Assembly: GCF_000519205.1 (NCBI RefSeq)
Contig: NZ_JAFB01000042.1
Location: forward strand, 16,903 to 80,902
Direction: 5' to 3'
Length of the DNA stretch: 64,000 nt
Origin: Amycolatopsis taiwanensis DSM 45107
GTDB taxonomy: Bacteria; Actinomycetota; Actinomycetes; Mycobacteriales; Pseudonocardiaceae
Every line of letters begins with the position of its first letter. Position 1 is the stretch's first letter. A model generated the notes under the pieces. That model was not told the DNA's origin. It made no database searches and was given only the letters and a program-made list of their open reading frames with translations. Both the position numbers and the translations under genes were made by a program. Positions 25,555 to 34,614 of the stretch are shown piece after piece.

Positions 25555-28044
25555 ATGAACCGAGCCGGTAGAAGACTCAGCCGGACAGCCGGGAAACGTA
25601 CGGCCCGGCTGGTGCGCGTGGCGTTGTCCGGGCTGTTGCTGGTAGGCAGCGCGATAGGCCCGATGGCGGGTACGGCCGACGCTGTGGCGGCTGACGGCAC
25701 ACTGACGGTCGAGGTACTGCGGGACTTCTTCGGCACCGGCGTGATCAACGCCACCATGGACGTGCCACAGCGGGGCATGAACGTTGACGTCGCCGACCCC
25801 GCCGGCCATCACGTCACCGGCATCACGGATGACACCGGAAAGGTCGTGGTGTCGGCGTCGACCGTGCTGACCGGCGGCAAGTACCGCGTCGATGTCACTG
25901 TCCCGGCGCCCTACAGCAACTATTTGCGGGCGGCGCCGGCCTCGGTCGCGGCCAACCACTTCGACAGCTTCACCACGTTCGTCGACGTGTCCGGCGGCAA
26001 GAACGCCTCGGTGATCACCGGAGTCTGGGACGCGGCCGACTATGCGCTGCCGGATACCCGGTATTTCGTGCCGATCCAGAATGGTGCCAACGGGACCGAC
26101 ACCCGGGCATTGGTGGCCTTCGGGACGAACAACCGGGGTACGTGTCCCACCGACGTGGCGTGCCCGACCACGATCGACACGCAAGCTCAGGTGGGCACGA
26201 CGTTCGGGCTGGCCTACGACAAGTACCGGCACCGACTGTTCCAGAGCGAGTTCGCCCGGCGGTTCGCCCTGTATGGGCCGGATGGCGGTGACGCCATCTA
26301 CACCGTGCCGGCCGACGGCGGAAGCGCGCCGACCCTGTTCGCGAAAGTGCCGCTCGCCACGGTGACGCCACACGACACCGCGAACATGCTGAAGGACCCC
26401 GGGTTCACCAATGCGCCGGGTAAGGAGAGCATCGGTGGGCTGGCCCTGTCGGAAGACGGCTCGACGCTGTACGCGGTGAACCTGCTCACCCGGACCCTGG
26501 TGAGCTTCGATGCGACCGGGGACACGGCGTTGTTGCCCAAGGCGATGGTGCCGATCCCGGACCCGGGTTGCGCGGCGCCCACCGACTGGCGGCCGTTCGG
26601 GCTGGCCACGCACGACAACACGCTCTACGTCGGTGGCGTGTGTTCCGCGGAGAGTACGCAGGACCGAGCAGACCTGAAGGCTGTTGTCTACACCTACGAC
26701 GGCAAGCAATTCCGCACGGTGCTGACCCAGCCGCTTACTTTCGAGCGCGGTGCCGTCTTTGTCGGTGCCCCGAGCGAGGGACAGAACAACCACTGGAACC
26801 CGTGGAACACCAACCTGTCGACCTGGGACAGCTTCCGCCCGGGGGGTATCGGCGCCTTCATCGATCCGCAGCCGGAGTTGGCCAGCCTCGCCTTCGCCCG
26901 TGACGGTTCGATGATCCTGGGTTTCCACGACCGGTTCATGGACGTTCTCAGTGCGAGTGGACTGGATCCTCGGCCGGGCGACAACACCCCGGAACTCGGC
27001 ATGTCCGGTGGTGACATCAACATGGCCTGCGCCAATCCTGACGGTGGATACTCGTGGGAAGGCACCGGAAACTGCCCCAACCACGCGACGCCCGCCAACG
27101 ACGACGGCGAGGGCAGTGGTGTCGTCGAATACTTCCCGGGCGACTTCTTTGCCAGCGGGCACCAGGAAACCGCACTCGGGGCGGTGGCCTACATTCCGCA
27201 GCAGCAATGGGTCGTCAGCACGGAGTTCGACCCGACCGTCAACATCGAAACCTCCGGAACCGGTTACTACAACATCACGACCGGCGCGGGCCCTGGTAAC
27301 AATCCGGCCGCCAACGCCTACGAGTTCGTCGGTCAGCACGAGAACGGATTCGGTAAGGCCGGCGGGCTCGGCGATATCGCCTATGCGGCGGCGAACGCGC
27401 CGATCCAGATCGGCAACCTGGTGTGGTTCGACGGCGACCACAACGGGATCCAGGACGCCGGACAGGTGCCGCTCCCGGGTGCGACGATCAACCTGTTGGA
27501 CGCCAGCGGTAAGCAGGTCGCCACGACCAAGACCAATGCCGCCGGCGAGTACTACTTCGGTGGTGTCGGCGCCTCCTACGAGCTGACGCCGGGCGCGAAG
27601 TACACCGTGCAGTTCGACGTGTGTACCGCGGACACCAGCAAGGTGCCGAGCCAACCGCCGGCCGAGGAACTGCGGTTCACGCTCCCGGTCGCCGGTGACG
27701 ACCGGGCACATGACTCGAACGTGGTCCCCCCGACCTCCGGCCGGCTGTGCAACGGATACGCACCTGTCACGGCCCCGGCCGAACCGGGAGGAGTTGATCA
27801 CACGATCGACGCCGGGGTATACATCCCACAGGCACCGCCGCCTTCTTCGCCGCCGACATCCCCGCCCCCGACCTCCGCGCCCCCGATGCCTAGCGAGCCG
27901 GCTCCGACCAACCCGAACACGGGTTCGCTTGCCTACACCGGCGTTTCCGGCCTACCGGGGATGATCGCCCTCGGTGTCCTGCTCGTCGGTGCGGGCGCGG
28001 CATTGGCGTTCGCGAGCCGGAAGCGTCGCGCCAAGCAACGCTGA
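25555..28044 (+). CDS. Sortase-anchored surface protein with SdrD B-like domain and LAYTG signal
   Basis: A cell-wall protein of 829 residues. The signal peptide covers residues 1-45. A large domain (about 50-610) has propeller-like strands (FGLAYDKYRHRLFQSEFARR, GGLALSEDGSTLYAVN). An SdrD B-like domain follows (LVWFDGDHNGIQDAGQVPLP ... NAAGEYYFGG), a fold that usually binds calcium through DxDxNG-like loops. A Pro/Ser/Thr spacer leads to LAYTG, a hydrophobic helix and an RKRRAKQR tail, the complete sorting signal. LAxTG is the pentapeptide used by class E sortases, and one is encoded 0.9 kb downstream. AAGGGG lies 13 bases before the ATG. The surface role is unknown; beta-propeller plus Sdr-B suggests adhesion or ligand display. 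Confidence 0.9.
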   Translation: MNRAGRRLSRTAGKRTARLVRVALSGLLLVGSAIGPMAGTADAVAADGTLTVEVLRDFFGTGVINATMDVPQRGMNVDVADPAGHHVTGITDDTGKVVVSASTVLTGGKYRVDVTVPAPYSNYLRAAPASVAANHFDSFTTFVDVSGGKNASVITGVWDAADYALPDTRYFVPIQNGANGTDTRALVAFGTNNRGTCPTDVACPTTIDTQAQVGTTFGLAYDKYRHRLFQSEFARRFALYGPDGGDAIYTVPADGGSAPTLFAKVPLATVTPHDTANMLKDPGFTNAPGKESIGGLALSEDGSTLYAVNLLTRTLVSFDATGDTALLPKAMVPIPDPGCAAPTDWRPFGLATHDNTLYVGGVCSAESTQDRADLKAVVYTYDGKQFRTVLTQPLTFERGAVFVGAPSEGQNNHWNPWNTNLSTWDSFRPGGIGAFIDPQPELASLAFARDGSMILGFHDRFMDVLSASGLDPRPGDNTPELGMSGGDINMACANPDGGYSWEGTGNCPNHATPANDDGEGSGVVEYFPGDFFASGHQETALGAVAYIPQQQWVVSTEFDPTVNIETSGTGYYNITTGAGPGNNPAANAYEFVGQHENGFGKAGGLGDIAYAAANAPIQIGNLVWFDGDHNGIQDAGQVPLPGATINLLDASGKQVATTKTNAAGEYYFGGVGASYELTPGAKYTVQFDVCTADTSKVPSQPPAEELRFTLPVAGDDRAHDSNVVPPTSGRLCNGYAPVTAPAEPGGVDHTIDAGVYIPQAPPPSSPPTSPPPTSAPPMPSEPAPTNPNTGSLAYTGVSGLPGMIALGVLLVGAGAALAFASRKRRAKQR

Positions 28045-28179
28045 AAAATCCCACGTATCGTGGAGACATCACCATGAGCAAAATGTGGAAGGAAACCGCC
28101 GAGCAGGTCGAGCCGGCGAAACTCAGCCGCCGGATTGGTGCTCGGCCCGCACACGGTCCACCCCTCGCATGGGCCTGCG

Positions 28180-28734
28180 TCAGAGGCCGAGAGCGGAAAT
28201 TGCTTCTTTCGCAACGGTCCTCGCCTTGACCGTCTGCATCTGGTCGGTGGTGACCACGATCGCCGCGCCCTGCTTCGCGACCGCGTAGACCGCACCTTCG
28301 CCGGTCTGCTGGTATCCGCCCTGCCAGCCGGGGGGTTCGGTCGCGGGATTGCTGCTGTCCACGGGCGCCGCGTGGTCCACCAGAGCGGTCGCGACGGCGG
28401 GTCCACCGACGTAGATGCGCACGGTCAACTGGAGCTTCCCGGCCCGGTCATAGAAGAAGCACGAGGGATGTGGGCGGTCGGCCGAGAGCTTCACCTTCGA
28501 AACCCGCTGGCCATTGGCGTTGGCGACGAAGTCGGTAGCGAGGTAGGGACACGGTCCCGCGGCTACCGGTTGCGGATCGGGCGGCAGCACCGGGGCGGCC
28601 GGGGTGGTGGTGACCGGCGGCGGCACGCTGGACAAGGACGGTGCGGTGTCCGGTCCTGACCGCTGCGAGCAGGCCGCCGCGGCGAGGGTGGTGGCCAGGG
28701 TGAAGGTTCCGAGAACGAGCACGACTCGACGCAT
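28180..28734 (-). CDS. DUF2020-like lipoprotein
   Basis: This lipoprotein has 184 residues from ATG 28734. Longer in-frame starts up to 28971 are possible but would cross into the divergent sortase gene. The signal peptide ends in a lipobox (LAAAACS), followed by a Pro/Thr-rich linker. The conserved domain begins at GPCPYLATDFVANANGQ and contains two Cys (PCPYL, PSCFFYD), probably disulfide-bonded, and a long beta-alpha-beta body (YQQTGEGAVYAVAKQGAAIV). The pattern matches DUF2020 proteins of actinobacteria. It lies between the surface protein and its sortase but on the opposite strand. Confidence 0.78.
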   Translation of the reverse strand: MRRVVLVLGTFTLATTLAAAACSQRSGPDTAPSLSSVPPPVTTTPAAPVLPPDPQPVAAGPCPYLATDFVANANGQRVSKVKLSADRPHPSCFFYDRAGKLQLTVRIYVGGPAVATALVDHAAPVDSSNPATEPPGWQGGYQQTGEGAVYAVAKQGAAIVVTTDQMQTVKARTVAKEAISALGL

Positions 28735-28952
28735 CGGGCACAGTGAACCACGCCTTGAGCGGCTACTGACACCCTCAAGGCAATCCGGCGTCCGGCCGTC
28801 GTCACCGAACCGGGGAACCTGGTCGCGGATGGGCCGGCGAGCGGTATCTTCCTGCGCATCGGGTCGAACACCGTTAGCTGCACGGTTAACGTGAACAAGC
28901 TGATGGGAGTGTGCCGGATGTGGCTCATTTCCAGAACTGATTAGGAGCGCGC

Positions 28953-29789
28953 ATGGCGATAAGGCAAACATCGCCGCCGAGGTCGTCGTCTGGCCGTGGC
29001 AGGAAGACTGTGCGTGCCCTTGGCGAGTTGCTGATCACGGCGGGCTTGGTGGTCCTGCTGTTCGTGGTCTACGAGTTGTACGTGACCGGCCTGGTCTCCG
29101 CCGGGAAGCAGGCCGACGCAGCCTCGACCTTGGAAGGCGACTGGGCCAAGGGCCGCCAGCCACATCCCGAACTGATCGACGGCCGGGCCTTCGCCAAGAT
29201 CTATATTCCCAGCTTCGGTGCCGACTACCACTTCACCATCCAGCAGGGGACGGACGACAAGTCACTGGGCATCGGGCCCGGGCACTACAAGGGCACCGCG
29301 CTTCCCGGGGAACCCGGCAACTTCGCGGTCGCCGGGCACCGGGTCGGCAAGGGGGCGCCGTTCAACGACCTCGACCTGCTGAGCTCGTGTGACGCGATCG
29401 TCATCGAGACCCAGACCGATTTCTTCGTGTACCGCGTGCTGCCCTACGCCGACGAGATCGCCACCTGGAGCACCGGCAAGGGGCGCGACCCGAAATGCGC
29501 GCCGGTCAGCACGCTGCGGACGAACACGCCGGACGGCGGACCCTATGGCCAAACCGTGGGCCGTGAGGTGGTGAACCCGGACCAGGTCCAGGTGATCGCT
29601 CCGGTGCCGCACAAGCCCGCCGACGTGCTGCCGCCCGCCCAGCAGGTCGCGCTGCTCACGCTGACCACTTGCCATCCCCAGTTCTCGGACCGGCAGCGGC
29701 TCATCGTGCACGCGGTGCTGACCAACCGGTACTCGAAGGGGAACGGCGCGACCTACGCGCAGTTGTTGCAAGCCCTCGGGGAGGGATAG
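28953..29789 (+). CDS. srtE: Class E sortase
   Basis: A transpeptidase of 278 residues. ATG 28953 has AGGAG six bases upstream. One membrane helix (LLITAGLVVLLFVVYELYV, about 30-50) is followed by the sortase barrel: NFAVAGHRVGKG with the catalytic His, TLTTCHPQFS with the catalytic Cys, and the Arg in RQRLIVHAVL. The His-Cys-Arg set and the TLTTCxP form fit class E. It will cleave LAxTG after Thr and attach the surface protein to peptidoglycan. The gene is directly followed by a small membrane protein, as commonly seen beside srtE. Confidence 0.93.
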   Translation: MAIRQTSPPRSSSGRGRKTVRALGELLITAGLVVLLFVVYELYVTGLVSAGKQADAASTLEGDWAKGRQPHPELIDGRAFAKIYIPSFGADYHFTIQQGTDDKSLGIGPGHYKGTALPGEPGNFAVAGHRVGKGAPFNDLDLLSSCDAIVIETQTDFFVYRVLPYADEIATWSTGKGRDPKCAPVSTLRTNTPDGGPYGQTVGREVVNPDQVQVIAPVPHKPADVLPPAQQVALLTLTTCHPQFSDRQRLIVHAVLTNRYSKGNGATYAQLLQALGEG

Positions 29790-29945
29790 ATGTACGGCTG
29801 GATCTGGCGGCACCTGCCCGGGCCGGTGGGCGCGAAGCTCGCCCTCGCGATCGTGCTGGTCCTTGGCGTGGCGGCACTGCTGCTCTTCGTGGTATTCCCA
29901 TGGCTGGACCCGCTGCTGCCGTTCAACAAGGTGTCGGTGCAGTAG
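29790..29945 (+). CDS. Small single-pass membrane protein coupled to the sortase
   Basis: A protein of 51 residues. Its ATG abuts the sortase stop codon (TAG ATG), with GGGAGGG just upstream. It opens with MYGWIWRHLPGP, then has one membrane helix (KLALAIVLVLGVAALLLFVV) and ends in a Pro-rich tail near the membrane. Small proteins with this opening lie after class E sortases in many actinomycetes, so it is probably a partner or stabiliser of the sortase. The frame, coupling and membrane segment support it as real despite its size. Confidence 0.75.
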   Translation: MYGWIWRHLPGPVGAKLALAIVLVLGVAALLLFVVFPWLDPLLPFNKVSVQ

Positions 29946-30132
29946 GGTATTTGGTCTGGATCCATCCGCGCGGAGTTCCCGCGCGATGTCCGCGTAAGCC
30001 CACCCAGTTCGGTCACCCGAATGGCTCACATCTTTTGAAATGGCTGTTCTTGTCGCCAGAGATGATACTCTGAACGAGAAAGTCTTTTAACGCTTATGGT
30101 ATTTACGTCAAGTGATCACAAGAGGAGAGGCA

Positions 30133-30423
30133 ATGCGGCCTGGGGATCGAGTCAGAGCTGGAGCGGATTGTGGGATCACCCTCGAAGGACCCCGCGCCGA
30201 AATTTGGGTCAATGAAGGCGAAGAAGGAACCGTTCTTCGTGTCGAAGACTATGTCGAGTACGCGGAGGCGCGCCCGATGAAGGTGGGGAGCACGGCCGAG
30301 AAAATGTTACTTTCCGGCAAGAATCCCCCGCATGAAAAAAGACGATTTATTCGCCTTCTCGTCAAATTCGACTTCGGAATGACGATCCAGATTGATGCGG
30401 ATAAGGTAAGCGTTAAGAGTTAA
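30133..30423 (+). CDS. Hypothetical small beta-rich protein
   Basis: A protein of 96 residues with an excellent ribosome-binding site (AGAGGAGAGG, 30121-30130). It begins MRPGDRVRAGADCGITLEGP and contains alternating strands (EIWVNEGEEGTVLRVEDYVE, FIRLLVKFDFGMTIQIDADK), suggesting a small SH3-like barrel. Its base composition is markedly lower in GC than its neighbours and the upstream 80 bases are AT-rich, which points to acquisition. No partner gene is adjacent and I do not recognise the family. Confidence 0.65.
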   Translation: MRPGDRVRAGADCGITLEGPRAEIWVNEGEEGTVLRVEDYVEYAEARPMKVGSTAEKMLLSGKNPPHEKRRFIRLLVKFDFGMTIQIDADKVSVKS

Positions 30424-30600
30424 TTCGCTCGATTTGGCATTGGGTTGTCCGGCTCAGTGAGGCGGGTCGGTGGGGCCATCAGGCCCAAGCCGATCACACT
30501 GCCCACTTCTGTCCAGCAGGCAACAAGTCCTTGAGCCTCCCGTGCCCGCCGGGCTCGCCGAGTTGACCGCGCCCCAGCGTGGCCTCGCCGATTTCCTGCG

Positions 30601-30921
30601 CGACTGGCGGCCCGCGGCGAGGACCTTTGGGACGAGATCGCCATCTGCGTTGCCACCAAGAAACCCACCGAGTACGCTAAAGCGGTGGCCCTGCTCCAGG
30701 ATCTCCATGAGATCAGCATCAGAGCAGGCCGCAACCGGCAATTCCGCGACCGGCTTCAGGTCCTACGTCGGCAGTACCAACGCAAACCCGCGTTGCTCCG
30801 GCGGCTCGACGAGCAAGGCCTTCCGCACTGCCTTCCACTCCCGGTACCAGGCCATGTCTGCGCGCACATTCTTCAATGCCATCACGAGCCCTGTGAGCAA
30901 CGCCGGAAAGGCAAGGCCTAA
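30601..30921 (+). pseudogene. C-terminal remnant of a SWIM zinc-finger-type protein
   Basis: The forward frame reads RLAARGEDLWDEIAICV, then AKAVALLQDLHEISIRAG and RRQYQRKPALLRRLDEQG, the closing helices of actinobacterial SWIM zinc-finger proteins (AV.LL.DLr.la.r.gr...F...l..lr..h.rKp.l..r...agl). There is no upstream SWIM domain and the reading frame is broken before 30600. It then runs into the repeat that starts at 30915. A dead fragment. Confidence 0.5.
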
Positions 30922-31010
30922 CGTATCAGCATACGAACCGCGAGGGGCTGGTCGAAGGCCCGGAAATTAGGATCCGCGCGGTGGGTGTCCGTCGTTTAGC
31001 AGGCGGTGGC
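30915..31010 (+). repeat. Direct repeat, copy 1 (degraded copy of the 34.5 kb small gene)
   Basis: From GGCCTAACG the sequence matches 34510-34605 at about 80% with no large gaps. The translated frame is kept (HTNRE, then LVEGPEI and a stop codon), but no start codon is in place. It marks one edge of the 3.6 kb segment holding the helicase-like and SEC-C genes. Confidence 0.7.
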
Positions 31011-31052
31011 GGGTGAGGAGACGCGTTTTCCCGTGGCCGACCGTTCGGCTCG

Positions 31053-33386
31053 TTATGCCGGGGCGACGGATTCTATGTTGGCGACGGTGAAGTCGCGTTC
31101 TCCGTTGCGGAGGTGGCACCAGGATTCCAGCCATCGGCCGTAGAGTTCGCGGGGTCGGATTTCGCGGCGTGTCCGGCTGCCGTTCTTGTCCCGGTAGATG
31201 ATCAACACGTCGCGCTGGTGGTCCAGAGCGTCGGCGAGCAGGGCGAGTTCCGCGTCGGTCAGGTGCGTGTTGAGTGCGGCCAGCCGTTGGAAGGTGTCCG
31301 AAGCCCCGGTACCGCCGGCGGTCTCGCCGTGGGGATCGGCGAGTAGTTGGCCGGCGAGATCGGCGGCGCTGAGCCGAGCGCGTACGGCGGCCCGTGTCGG
31401 CCTGGTCGTCACCGGGGCTTCATGGTCGTGGCGGTCTTCGACGATGACGGCGCCCTGGGTGTCTTCGGCGACCGGGGCGAACCCCGCGGCGCGTAGTTTG
31501 GTCAGGACCTCGTCCAGTTCGTATGGACTGGACAGGACGGTGGGCGCGAGCTGGGCCAGTTGGAGCTTGGTCAGTCCCCGGGTGTGCAGGATTTCGGTCA
31601 CGGTCGCCTCGTCAGCCAGAACGCACGAGCGCATGCCGCGGACCCGGACCAGCCCGTGCTTGCGGGCGACGTCGGCGATGAGGTACTCCAGCGGCTGCGG
31701 CAGCGGCCGGGCGGACAGCACCGCGAGTTCGGCCAGCAGGCTGTCGGCCGTCCACCCGCCGTCCAAGGCGTGCCGGATGCGCTCGGGGGTGAACCGCCAG
31801 ACACTCGCCGTCCCGCGGGTTTCGCACACCGCCGAATCCCCCAGCAGCCTTGATACCGCAACGGTCGGTTGCCCGGACACCACTGCCGTCAGGTCCGATT
31901 GCAGGACCACCGTGCACGGCCTCTCCGGGAACAGTGGTGCTACCCGGTCGGTCAGGTCTTGCACCGGGTCGGCGGGGTCGTCGTCGGCCACGGATATCAG
32001 GTGCTCGCCGCAGTCGGTCAGGACATCGGCGGCCAGCACCCCCAGCAGCTGTCCTTCGCGAACGGCGGCGGCCACCTTCTCGTCGGATTGCGTGCCTTCA
32101 TAGCCGTGCAGCGGACAGAACCAGTCGATGTGCTTCCCCACGGCGTCCACCGCCCGACCGCCGCGTGCGGCCCGCAGCAACGCGCGCCGGATCATTCCCG
32201 CACCGGAGGTGAGCGGCAATGGCGGTGGCAGTTCCTTGTCACCCTGAATTTCTCGGCTGGTGGGCGCGTGTTCCAGTTCGAACCAGGTAGTGACCAACGC
32301 GGCCCACCGGTGGCTCGGTTCGGCGTCACGCCACGCTGAGTACGCGCTTGTGGGTACATAGCCGGAGTCCACCAGCCCGAGCAGCCCGGCGGCATGGGCG
32401 AGATCGATGGTCAGCAGCACAACGTCGGCGGGCAATGCGAGGCGGGTGGCCAGTCGTGACCGTTCCCGCGGGCCGACTCCGCCCTTCTTCAGCGCGCCGA
32501 TCGGTGCCGAACGCGCTTCGTCCAGCAAAGTGGTCACCGCACGCAGCGTGTCCTGTGCAGCCGCCTGCGCGGTGGCGAGCACCTCCGTAGGTGCCGCTAC
32601 AGCCGGTGGCATGTCCGGCGCACCGGTCAGTGGCGCCTCCCGCTCGGCCAGCCACGCCGCGACCGCAACCTCCTGAGGCAACTCCCAGCGACCGTTGACG
32701 CGCAACGCCAAGCCGACCGCAGCCAGTAGACGATTCGGGTCGGCGCCGGCACGGGACACGCCATAGCCCGCGTAGTCCACACCGGAACCATGACGCAGCT
32801 GGTCAAGTCGGGCGCGTACCGGCTTGGGCAGCCTTGCCACGATCTTCGCCACCGTCGAAGCGTCCGCCAGCGCCTGCGCCAGTCGCGCGGTTAGTTCCGG
32901 TTTGCGCAGCCCGTCCACGTCGACGCCCAGGGCCCCCGCCGCGGCACGCAGGTCCTCCACCAGTACGGACCGCGCGACCGTCGCGACCGGCCGTCCGCCG
33001 CCGACCTCGGCGGACCAGTGTGCCGCCAGCCGTTCCGGCAGCCGCACCGTGCCCGAGGCCGTCCAGGCCAGTCCGCGACCGCGCAGATCGGCCACCAGGT
33101 TCCGCACGGTCGCTTCCGGAACATCCAGGAGGCGCGCCACACCGGGCACGGTCGCCGCCGGCCCCAAGGCGGCGACGGCCTGGCCGACCACAACACAGTC
33201 GCGGTTCACCATTCGCAGCGCGGAGACCAGCGAATCCGTCCCGCCCAGCCGCTCGGCGAGCTGTGCGAAGCCTCTGGGGACCGGCTCGACTCGCACGTCC
33301 GGGCGTATCCGCAGCAGGTGGAGCAATGCCGCCTTGTCCAGGCCTGCCAAGTACTCGGCGAACGAACCGGTCTCCACGAGCCGCAT
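31053..33386 (-). CDS. Helicase-associated (Helicase_C_3/WYL-like) protein
   Basis: This protein has 777 residues from ATG 33386. It follows the layout of actinobacterial helicase_C_3 proteins: an N-terminal helical region (AEYLAGLDKAALLHLLRIRP), winged-helix-like parts (LLDVPEATVRNLVADLRGRG), a central region (PCTVVLQSDLTAVVSGQP), and a WYL-like end (DVLIIYRDKNGSRTRREIRP and GRWLESWCHLRNGERDF). No Walker motifs are present, so it is not itself a helicase motor. It probably acts with XPB/Ssl2-type helicases in repair, or as a ligand-binding regulator through the WYL-like part. Chromosomal-type codon use contrasts with the remnants around it. It is divergent from the SEC-C gene. Confidence 0.82.
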   Translation of the reverse strand: MRLVETGSFAEYLAGLDKAALLHLLRIRPDVRVEPVPRGFAQLAERLGGTDSLVSALRMVNRDCVVVGQAVAALGPAATVPGVARLLDVPEATVRNLVADLRGRGLAWTASGTVRLPERLAAHWSAEVGGGRPVATVARSVLVEDLRAAAGALGVDVDGLRKPELTARLAQALADASTVAKIVARLPKPVRARLDQLRHGSGVDYAGYGVSRAGADPNRLLAAVGLALRVNGRWELPQEVAVAAWLAEREAPLTGAPDMPPAVAAPTEVLATAQAAAQDTLRAVTTLLDEARSAPIGALKKGGVGPRERSRLATRLALPADVVLLTIDLAHAAGLLGLVDSGYVPTSAYSAWRDAEPSHRWAALVTTWFELEHAPTSREIQGDKELPPPLPLTSGAGMIRRALLRAARGGRAVDAVGKHIDWFCPLHGYEGTQSDEKVAAAVREGQLLGVLAADVLTDCGEHLISVADDDPADPVQDLTDRVAPLFPERPCTVVLQSDLTAVVSGQPTVAVSRLLGDSAVCETRGTASVWRFTPERIRHALDGGWTADSLLAELAVLSARPLPQPLEYLIADVARKHGLVRVRGMRSCVLADEATVTEILHTRGLTKLQLAQLAPTVLSSPYELDEVLTKLRAAGFAPVAEDTQGAVIVEDRHDHEAPVTTRPTRAAVRARLSAADLAGQLLADPHGETAGGTGASDTFQRLAALNTHLTDAELALLADALDHQRDVLIIYRDKNGSRTRREIRPRELYGRWLESWCHLRNGERDFTVANIESVAPA

Positions 33387-33444
33387 TCTGCCGAACCGCG
33401 AGGGCGGTGCCCAAGCCGGGCGTGTACCGGGCTAAGTTGCCGAC

Positions 33445-34389
33445 GTGCCCACCGACACCGAAGCAGCGGAAATCGCTCGCGAACTGGAAGCGCAGGTCGA
33501 CGACTTCCCGGACGAGCGTGGCGAGATCCTCATCGAAGCCGCCGAGTCATGGCGTCGAGCTGGCGATCACGAGCGGGCGATCGAATTGCTGACCGAAGTC
33601 CTCGCCCTGGGTGGGGAGGACAGCGGCAGTGCCCGAGTCATGCTCGCCGACGTCCTGTTCGACCTCGACCGGGTCGACGAGGCGCGTGCGCAACTCGACG
33701 CGCTTCGGCGGGAACGGCCCTCCTCGCCCGCGCCCTACCATTTGGCAGCCGAACTGGTCGAGTCGCGCGACGACCTGGACGAGGCGCTGACCTGGTTCAA
33801 CATGGCCGTTGCACGGCTCACCGAGCAAGAGATGGCCCAGCAACGCGGTGAGTTCGGCGCTTTCTCCTACGCCAACAACATCCTGGCGGGCCGGCGACGG
33901 GTCAGGAGCGCACTGGGGCTACCCGCGGACGAACTTGACGAGTCCGTGGCCACGCCTGCCCAGCGTCCTGTCTTCAACGACCCGGAGGAGATCTCCGACG
34001 CACTGACCGGCCCTGGGCCCACTCCCCGAGAAATACGCGTCCTGTTCTGGCCTCGCGACGAACTGCGCCGCGCGCACGAGACCTGGCCCCAGGTGGTGCA
34101 GCACACCGACGCCGACTCCATGGTCCGCGATCGCGAACTGGCAAACCGTGAACTGTCCGACGCCGGCGTCGCCCGGATCACCATGGTGCCGCTCACCGTC
34201 GCCAAGTTGACCCAGTTCGCCGCCCGCGCCGGTGGTGATCCCACAGACGAAGCGACCCGCGGCGGTTGCATGCAGGAGATCGTCGCCGAAGGCGGAGCGA
34301 TCTCCTGGCCACCAGCACGCAACGCACCGTGCTGGTGTGGGTCGAGGGCGAAATACAAGAAATGCTGCGGCCTTCCCCATCTCGACTGA
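33445..34389 (+). CDS. TPR protein with SEC-C zinc motif
   Basis: This protein has 314 residues from GTG 33445. The first 180 residues form TPR-like helical pairs (HERAIELLTEVLALGGED, RVDEARAQLDALRRERP). The last 25 contain the SEC-C metal-binding motif (CWCGSRAKYKKCC), as in the tail of SecA. SEC-C binds zinc and often contacts ribosomal or nucleic-acid partners. It is divergent from the helicase_C_3 gene across 58 bases, which suggests a shared regulatory region. Function unknown. Confidence 0.85.
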   Translation: MPTDTEAAEIARELEAQVDDFPDERGEILIEAAESWRRAGDHERAIELLTEVLALGGEDSGSARVMLADVLFDLDRVDEARAQLDALRRERPSSPAPYHLAAELVESRDDLDEALTWFNMAVARLTEQEMAQQRGEFGAFSYANNILAGRRRVRSALGLPADELDESVATPAQRPVFNDPEEISDALTGPGPTPREIRVLFWPRDELRRAHETWPQVVQHTDADSMVRDRELANRELSDAGVARITMVPLTVAKLTQFAARAGGDPTDEATRGGCMQEIVAEGGAISWPPARNAPCWCGSRAKYKKCCGLPHLD

Positions 34390-34464
34390 CCGAACCACCA
34401 AGTCCTGATCTCACGCTGCCCCGGTAACGCAAGCATCACGCTCTCGGCGCGGACGGTTCGCACA

Positions 34465-34614
34465 ATGACAAACCCGGGCCCGGAAACCGCAGGCCAGGAC
34501 GCGTCGGTGGGCCTAACGCATCAGCATACGAACCGCGAAGTGCTGGTCGAGGGGCCTGAGATCACGATCCGCCCGGTGGGTACTCGTCGCCCCGCAGCGG
34601 GTGGTGCCCGATGA
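34465..34614 (+). CDS. Small element-borne protein of unknown function
   Basis: A protein of 49 residues whose TGA overlaps the ATG of the next gene (ATGA, 34611-34614), so it is read as the first gene of a three-gene operon. The centre (TNREVLVEGPEITIRPVG) is the part duplicated at 30915. There is no clear Shine-Dalgarno sequence. The 17 bases spanning its start recur at 59918 inside the recombinase gene. It is probably part of an AICE-type element; no function can be given. Confidence 0.45.
   Translation: MTNPGPETAGQDASVGLTHQHTNREVLVEGPEITIRPVGTRRPAAGGAR
34510..34605 (+). repeat. Direct repeat, copy 2
   Basis: This is the intact counterpart of 30915-31010, in the same orientation, and it lies within the 49-residue gene. 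The 3.5 kb between the copies carries only the helicase_C_3 and SEC-C genes. Confidence 0.7.

Noticed and set aside
25465..27801. Long reverse frame (778 codons) opposite the LAYTG surface protein
   Set aside because: Product is Arg/Gly/Val-rich shadow sequence; the forward frame has signal peptide, SdrD-B domain and sorting signal.
28074..28229. 51-codon frame with GTGGAGA upstream after the surface protein gene
   Set aside because: It runs convergently into the DUF2020 gene and the product turns Arg/Pro-rich; no conservation can be judged here.
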